A stretch of DNA of 64,000 nt, from contig CAWAGF010000006.1 of the NCBI GenBank assembly GCA_963781675.1, positions 584,838 to 648,837 of the forward strand. Reading direction: 5' to 3'. Source of the stretch: SCTD01 sp963781675 (GTDB taxonomy: Bacteria > Actinomycetota > Actinomycetes > Mycobacteriales > SCTD01). The translations under genes were made by a program, and so were the position numbers. Positions within the stretch are counted from its first letter, which is position 1, and the number at the start of each line of letters is the position of its first letter. The notes under the pieces are model-generated. The model saw nothing but the letters and a program-made list of their open reading frames with translations, was not told the DNA's origin and did not search any database. Positions 59,626-64,000 of the stretch are shown here, piece by piece.

Positions 59626-60828
59626 CTAGTGCTGCGGGAAGCGCTCCACCACCAGGTCCCACACCGCGTCGGCCAGCGCGTCCTTGCTGCCGAGCGGCAC
59701 CGGCGTGCTGCTCCCGTCGGCGCCGAGCACCACGGCGGCGTTCACGTCGCCCTCGAAGCCGGTCGGGTGGCCGGCCTCCCCGACCTCGTTGACCACGAGC
59801 AGGTCGCAGCCCTTGCGCGCCAGCTTGGCCCGCCCGTGGGTCAGCACGTCGCCGTCCGCGTCGCCCGTCTCGGCGGCGAAGCCGACGAGCACCTGCCCGG
59901 GACGGCGCTGCGCGACCAGCTCGGCGAGCACGTCCGGGTTCTGGACGAGCTCGACGGTCAGCGTGTCGGTCTTCTTGCGCTTGGTGGCCAGGCGCTCGAC
60001 CGGCCGGTAGTCGGCCACCGCGGCGGCCATGACCACCACGTCGGCGGCCTTGCCCTCGGCGAGCACCGCGTCGTGCAGCTCCAGCGCGCTGGTCACCCGT
60101 CGGACCGTGACGCCCGCGGGGTCCGGCAGGCCGGCACTGCTCACGAGCACGACCTCGGCGCCACGGCCGGCGGCGGTGCGGGCGAGCGCGTAGCCCTGCT
60201 TGCCGCTGGACCGGTTGCCGAGGAAGCGCACCGGGTCGAGGTGCTCCCGGGTGCCGCCCGCGCTGACGACGACCCGCCGCCCGGCGAGGTCCTGCGGGCG
60301 ACCGGCCAGCGCGCGGACCGCCACGTCGTACAGCTCGGCGGGGTCGGGCAGCCGGCCCTTGCCGGAGTCCTTGCCGGTGAGGCGGCCCACGGCGGGCTCG
60401 ACCACCTGCACGCCGCGGCTGCGGAGCAGCGCGACGTTGGCCTGCGTGGCGGCGTGCTCCCACATCTCGGTGTGCATCGCGGGGGCCAGCACGACCGGGC
60501 AGCGCGCCGTGAGCAGCACGTTGGTGAGCAGGTCGTCCGCCAGGCCGTGCGCGGCGCGGGCGAGCAGGTCGGCCGTGGCGGGCGCGACGACGACGAGGTC
60601 GGCCTCCTGACCGAGCCGCACGTGCGGGACCTCGTGCACGTCGGTCCACACGTCCGTGCGCACCGGCTTGCCGGACAGGGCCGACCAGGTCGGCGCGCCG
60701 ACGAACTCGAGCGCGGCGCGGGTGGGCACCACGGTGACGTCGTGACCGGACTCGGTCAGCCGTCGCAGGAGCTCGACGGCCTTGTAGGCGGCGATGCCGC
60801 CGGCGACGCCGAGCACCACCCGGCTCAT
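59626..60828 (-). CDS. coaBC: Phosphopantothenoylcysteine decarboxylase/synthetase
   Basis: 400 aa, two steps of coenzyme A synthesis. CoaC half: VVLGVAGGIAAYKAVELLRR, TWSALSGKPV and the PASANT-like APAMHTEMWEHAATQANVAL. CoaB half: VSAGGTREHLDPVRFLGNRS, SGKQGYALARTAAGRGAEV and the lid AAVADYRPVERLATKRKK. Follows rpoZ by 3 bp. Confidence 0.93.
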   Translation of the reverse strand: MSRVVLGVAGGIAAYKAVELLRRLTESGHDVTVVPTRAALEFVGAPTWSALSGKPVRTDVWTDVHEVPHVRLGQEADLVVVAPATADLLARAAHGLADDLLTNVLLTARCPVVLAPAMHTEMWEHAATQANVALLRSRGVQVVEPAVGRLTGKDSGKGRLPDPAELYDVAVRALAGRPQDLAGRRVVVSAGGTREHLDPVRFLGNRSSGKQGYALARTAAGRGAEVVLVSSAGLPDPAGVTVRRVTSALELHDAVLAEGKAADVVVMAAAVADYRPVERLATKRKKTDTLTVELVQNPDVLAELVAQRRPGQVLVGFAAETGDADGDVLTHGRAKLARKGCDLLVVNEVGEAGHPTGFEGDVNAAVVLGADGSSTPVPLGSKDALADAVWDLVVERFPQH

Positions 60829-60831
60829 GGG

Positions 60832-61101
60832 CTAGGCGGGGTCAGCGACCTGCTCGTGCGTGAGCAGCCCGCCGTTGATCTCGCGCAGCGCGATCGACAG
60901 GGGCTTCTCCTGCACGCCGGTCTCGACCAGCGGGCCGACGTACTCCAGCAGGCCCTCGCCGAGCTGGGAGTAGTAGGCGTTGATCTGGCGCGCGCGCTTG
61001 GCGGCGTAGATGACCAGGCTGTACTTGGAGTCGGTGGCGGCGAGCAGCTCGTCGATCGGGGGGTTGGTGATGCCGATCGGGTTGGCGACGGTGCCGGCCA
61101 C
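60832..61101 (-). CDS. rpoZ: RNA polymerase omega subunit
   Basis: 89 aa. NPIGITNPPIDELLAATDSK, YSLVIYAAKRARQINAYYSQ and KPLSIALREINGGLL are the omega blocks. GTG start. In the conserved mihF-gmk-rpoZ-coaBC cluster. Confidence 0.93.
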   Translation of the reverse strand: MAGTVANPIGITNPPIDELLAATDSKYSLVIYAAKRARQINAYYSQLGEGLLEYVGPLVETGVQEKPLSIALREINGGLLTHEQVADPA

Positions 61102-61110
61102 GGTGCACTC

Positions 61111-61665
61111 CTAGCGGTTGACTCCCATCAACGCTACCAGTCGATCAGCGGCCAGCTCGAGGTCGTCGTTGACCACCACGACGTCGAACTCGTCCTCCGC
61201 AGCCATCTCGATGCGGGCCCTGTCCAGCCGCACGCGCACCTTCGCGGGGTCCTCGGTGCCGCGCCCGACCAGCCGCCGGGCCAGCTCGTCGAAGGTCGGC
61301 GGGGCCAGGAAGACCAGCTGCGCGTCGGGCATCGCCGCCCGCACCTGACGGGCGCCCATGAGGTCGATCTCCAGCAGCACCGGCACCCCCTGCGCCAGCT
61401 GCTCCTCCACCGGCGCGCGGGGCGTGCCGTAAGAGGCGCCCATGTGCGCGTCGTGCTCGAGGAGCTCGCCGGCCTCGGCCATCCGGTCGAACTCCTGCTG
61501 GTCGAGGAAGTGGTACTCGACCCCGTCGGTCTCCCCCGGCCGCGGGCTGCGGGTGGTGACGCTGGTGGACAGCCACACGTCGGGGTGGCGGGTGCGCAGC
61601 ACCCCCACGACGCTGCCCTTGCCCACGCCGGACGGGCCGGACAGGACGGTCAGCCTCCCGGTCAA
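61111..61665 (-). CDS. gmk: Guanylate kinase
   Basis: 184 aa. P-loop VLSGPSGVGKGSVVGVLR, STSVTTRSPRPGETDGVEYH and GASYGTPRAPVEEQLAQG are GMP-kinase signatures. The TTG start at 61665 overlaps the mihF stop as TTGA. Confidence 0.93.
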   Translation of the reverse strand: MTGRLTVLSGPSGVGKGSVVGVLRTRHPDVWLSTSVTTRSPRPGETDGVEYHFLDQQEFDRMAEAGELLEHDAHMGASYGTPRAPVEEQLAQGVPVLLEIDLMGARQVRAAMPDAQLVFLAPPTFDELARRLVGRGTEDPAKVRVRLDRARIEMAAEDEFDVVVVNDDLELAADRLVALMGVNR

Positions 61666-61973
61666 GGGCCGCTGAACTCCTTGACGAGCGCCTCGCGCTG
61701 CTTGGCACCGAGGCCCCGTACGCGGCGGGACGGGGAGATCTCCAGCCGTTCCATGATCTTCTGCGCCCGCACCTTGCCGACGCCGGGCATCGCCTCGAGC
61801 ACGGCCACGACCTTCATCTTGGCGATGACCTCGTCGCCGTCGGCCAGCACGTCGTCCAGGCTGGTGCCGCTGGACTTCAGGCGGACCTTGAGCTCGGCGC
61901 GGGCCTTGCGGGCGGCGGCGGCCTTCTCGAGGGCGGCGGCGCGCTGCTCGGGCGTCAGGGGCGGCAGCGCCAC
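61662..61973 (-). CDS. mihF: Actinobacterial integration host factor mIHF
   Basis: 103 aa nucleoid protein. ALPPLTPEQRAAALEKAAAA, LKVRLKSSGTSLDDVLADGD and VLEAMPGVGKVRAQKIMERL (helix-two-turn-helix) are the family core. GTG 61973 gives the usual ALPPLTPEQ start; another in-frame GTG at 61982 is possible. Confidence 0.93.
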   Translation of the reverse strand: MALPPLTPEQRAAALEKAAAARKARAELKVRLKSSGTSLDDVLADGDEVIAKMKVVAVLEAMPGVGKVRAQKIMERLEISPSRRVRGLGAKQREALVKEFSGP

Positions 61974-62056
61974 GCGGGTCACCTCGGGATCGGCTGGGCA
62001 GGAGGACGACGGGAACCTAGCGGGGCCGGGACCCGTGCGGCAACGGCCTGCGGCGG

Positions 62057-62744
62057 CTAGCGCTTCGGCAGCGCGGCCGCGATGCGCGCCGCCGCTGCGC
62101 CGGGGTCGGCCGCGCCCGTGATGGGGCGCCCGATCACCAGCAGGTCCGCGCCGTCGGCCAGCGCCTGCTCCGGCGTCGCCACCCGGGCCTGGTCCTGCGC
62201 GTCGGAGCCCGCGGGACGCACGCCCGGCGTGATGAGCACGACGCCCTCGCCCGACCTCGCTGCGGACGGCGGCGACCTCCCGGGGCGAGCAGACCAGCGC
62301 ACCCGCGCCGGCCCCGACGGCCAGCGCCGCGAGGCGCCGTACCGCGTCGATCGCCGGCCCCTGCAGGCCGACGCTGTCCAGGACGTCGTCGCCCATGCTG
62401 GTCAGCACGGTGACGGCCGCGATGGTGATGCCCTCGCCGGCGTCGACCGCCGCGCGCACCATGTCGGCGCCGCCGCTGGCGTGCACGGTCAGGTAGCGCG
62501 GCTTGAGGCGCGCCACCGAGCGCACCGCTCCCCCGACGGTGTTGGGGATGTCGTGCAGCTTGAGGTCGAGGAACAGCTCGGCGCCGGACCCCCCGCGCAC
62601 GCTGTCCACGATCGACGGCCCGGTGCGGCAGAACAGCTCCAGGCCGACCTTGACCACGGACACGTGCGGGGTCACGGCGCGCGCCCAGCGGGCGGCGGTC
62701 TCCGCGTCCGGGGCGTCCAGGGCGACGGCGATGGGGGCTCTCAC
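62057..62744 (-). CDS. pyrF: Orotidine 5'-phosphate decarboxylase, one frameshift
   Basis: Last step of UMP synthesis. PIAVALDAPDAETAARWA, LFLDLKLHDIPNTVGGAVRS (catalytic DxKxxD-like) and YLTVHASGGADMVRAAVDAG precede a break at about 62253. There GGG+C in SEVGEGVVLITPGVRP adds one base, after which ITPGVRPAGSDAQDQARVAT and LVIGRPITGAADP continue. 688 bp is 3x229+1. Start overlaps the pyrD stop. Confidence 0.87.
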
Positions 62745-63745
62745 GAAGGCTGCTCCTCGAAGACGTCGGTGGGCACCGGCTCGTCGCCGACGGGATCGGC
62801 GCGCTCCGGGACGTACGGGTCCGGCGGCCGGTGCGCCAGGCCGATCGCGTCGGCCAGCCGGGCGATCCCCCGCTGCTCCAGCGCCTGCTCGAGCTCGGCG
62901 AGCACGCGCACCGGGGCGGTCGGGTCGCCGAAGACGGTGGTGCCCACGCTCACGGCGCTCGCGCCCGCGAGGACGAACTCCAGCGCGTCGAGCCCGGTGC
63001 GGATGCCGCCCATGCCGAGGATCGGCACGTGCGGGAGCGCCTGGTGCACCTGCCAGACGCAGCGCACGGCGACCGGTCGGATGGCCGGACCGGACAGCCC
63101 GCCGGTGAGGCCGCCGAGCGCGGGCCGCATCGTCGTCGTGTCGATCACCATGCCCAGCAGGGTGTTGATGACCGAGAGGCCGTCGGCGCCGGCGTCGACG
63201 CACGCCCTCGCGATGGTCGTGATGTCCGTGACGTCCGGGCTCAGCTTGGCGAACACCGGCGTGCCGGCGGCGGTGTTCTGCCGGACGGCCTGCACCACGC
63301 CGCTGGAGGCGCGCGGGTCGCAGGCGAAGACCTGCCCGCGGTCCTCGACGTTCGGGCAGGAGATGTTGACCTCGAGCATGGACACGGCGGGGTGGCCGCG
63401 CAGCTTCTGCGCGAGCGAGGCGTAGTCCTCGACGCTGCCGCCCGCGATCGAGACGACCGCGCGGGCGCCGCGCTTCTCCAGCCAGGCGAGGTCCTTGCGC
63501 AGGAACTCGTCGATGCCCGGCCCCTGCAGGCCGATCGAGTTGAGCATCCCGCTGGGCGTCTCGGCCATCCGCGGCGTCGCCCGGCCGGACCGCGCCGCCA
63601 GCATGATCGACTTGGTGACGACGCCGCCGATCTGGGTGACGTCGAAGAACTGGTCCAGCTCCCGGCCGGCGGCCGCGCAGCCGGAGGCGGTGAAGACCGG
63701 GTTGGGGAAGGAGACGCCCGCGAGCGTCGTCGTCATGTCGGTCAC
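62741..63745 (-). CDS. pyrD: Dihydroorotate dehydrogenase, class 1B catalytic subunit
   Basis: 334 aa. SFPNPVFTASGCAAAGRELD, the Cys-containing MLEVNISCPNVEDRG, VFAKLSPDVTDITTIARACV and ILGMGGIRTGLDALEFVLAG define a class 1B enzyme that pairs with the iron-sulfur flavoprotein PyrK encoded just upstream. GTG 63745 overlaps the pyrK stop; an ATG at 63736 is an alternative. Confidence 0.92.
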   Translation of the reverse strand: MTDMTTTLAGVSFPNPVFTASGCAAAGRELDQFFDVTQIGGVVTKSIMLAARSGRATPRMAETPSGMLNSIGLQGPGIDEFLRKDLAWLEKRGARAVVSIAGGSVEDYASLAQKLRGHPAVSMLEVNISCPNVEDRGQVFACDPRASSGVVQAVRQNTAAGTPVFAKLSPDVTDITTIARACVDAGADGLSVINTLLGMVIDTTTMRPALGGLTGGLSGPAIRPVAVRCVWQVHQALPHVPILGMGGIRTGLDALEFVLAGASAVSVGTTVFGDPTAPVRVLAELEQALEQRGIARLADAIGLAHRPPDPYVPERADPVGDEPVPTDVFEEQPS

Positions 63746-64000
63746 CGGTGCGTCCCGGCGGTCGCGCCCACGGTCGGCGCACCGACCGCGTCGGCCGGCA
63801 CCGTGCCCACGTCGTCCCAGCGCACCCGGTCGCCGAGGAAGACCGGCCCCTCGACGCACGAGCGCACCATCCGGGTCAGGCCGTCCTCGCCGACCACCGG
63901 CAGCACGCACGTCATGCAGACGCCGACGCCGCAGGCCATCGACTCCTCGACGGCGACCTGGCACGGGATGCCGCGCGCGGTGGCCAGGTCGCTGACGGCG
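63742..64000 (-). CDS. pyrK: Dihydroorotate dehydrogenase electron-transfer subunit, C-terminal part
   Basis: Only the last 85 or so residues are inside the window. ESMACGVGVCMTCVLPVVGE followed by MVRSCVEGPVFLGDRVRWDD supplies the four 2Fe-2S cysteines characteristic of PyrK. The rest of the gene lies beyond the right edge. Confidence 0.88.
   Translation of the reverse strand, partial: AVSDLATARGIPCQVAVEESMACGVGVCMTCVLPVVGEDGLTRMVRSCVEGPVFLGDRVRWDDVGTVPADAVGAPTVGATAGTHR

Overview
The window is one contiguous piece of a very GC-rich (about 73%) actinobacterial chromosome. The evidence is the classical actinobacterial gene order tlyA-nadK-recN-steA-steB, the pheST-argCJBDRGH-tyrS-rrn block, mihF and rpoZ next to gmk, the actinobacterial helicase-dead PriA, and pervasive GTG starts with GTGA stop/start overlaps. 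Nearly all genes lie on the minus strand. I see no phage, transposon, CRISPR array or tRNA gene. I cannot name the genus.

Layout (transcription mostly right to left). 1-7.9 kb: an envelope/division block with steA, steB (frameshifted), a MraY/WecA-like transferase, a MurJ-type flippase, a GT4 glycosyltransferase and a secreted protein cut by the window edge. It is interrupted by a DUF817 membrane protein and two plus-strand genes. 7.9-18.3 kb: recN (with a likely LexA box), nadK, tlyA, a 54-aa gene, a phasin-like protein with a histone-H1-like tail, SCP2, HAD phosphatase, TPR proteins, DUF1015 and an SSB-like protein. 18.3-24.1 kb: one rRNA operon (16S-23S-5S on the minus strand) with two good promoters and no spacer tRNA. 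24.1-42 kb: tyrS, an AAG-type DNA glycosylase, the complete arginine pathway argC-J-B-D-(response regulator)-R-G-H, an SDR, pheT/pheS, a PAS histidine kinase, a TrmH-type methyltransferase, and rplT-rpmI-infC. 42-51 kb: SseB, DacB, a membrane-protein trio, hisG and the riboflavin operon ribD-E-BA-H under an FMN riboswitch. 51-64 kb: a REC-GGDEF protein, rpe, rsmB-fmt-def-priA-metK, a lipoprotein, coaBC-rpoZ-gmk-mihF, and pyrF-pyrD-pyrK (cut by the window edge).

The most unusual signal is a dense cluster of reading-frame breaks at 24.1-29.1 kb (tyrS, mpg, argH, argG, argR). All nineteen breaks in argG and argH, and most of the others, are single-base insertions. They sit right after the third base of a codon and add the alternative G/C wobble base, so both synonymous alleles appear in series. 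Removing one base restores conserved motifs, and in argG, argH, argR, argJ, pheT, pyrF and steB the corrected length becomes a multiple of three. This looks like two strain alleles merged in a consensus, not gene decay, because tyrS is essential and arg genes elsewhere in the cluster are intact. I therefore annotate these as genes carrying assembly-type frameshifts.

Regulatory elements I can support: an FMN riboswitch with a hairpin that buries the ribD Shine-Dalgarno, an ATC-initiated infC behind an attenuator-like hairpin, an ARG-box/leaderless argC promoter, a LexA box before recN, two rRNA promoters, a steB promoter and the rRNA operon terminator. I found no clearly undescribed multi-gene defence or biosynthetic system. 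The best candidates for follow-up are the SteAB-linked envelope glycan block, the REC-only regulator embedded in the arg operon, and the H1-tailed phasin-like protein with its 54-aa partner.
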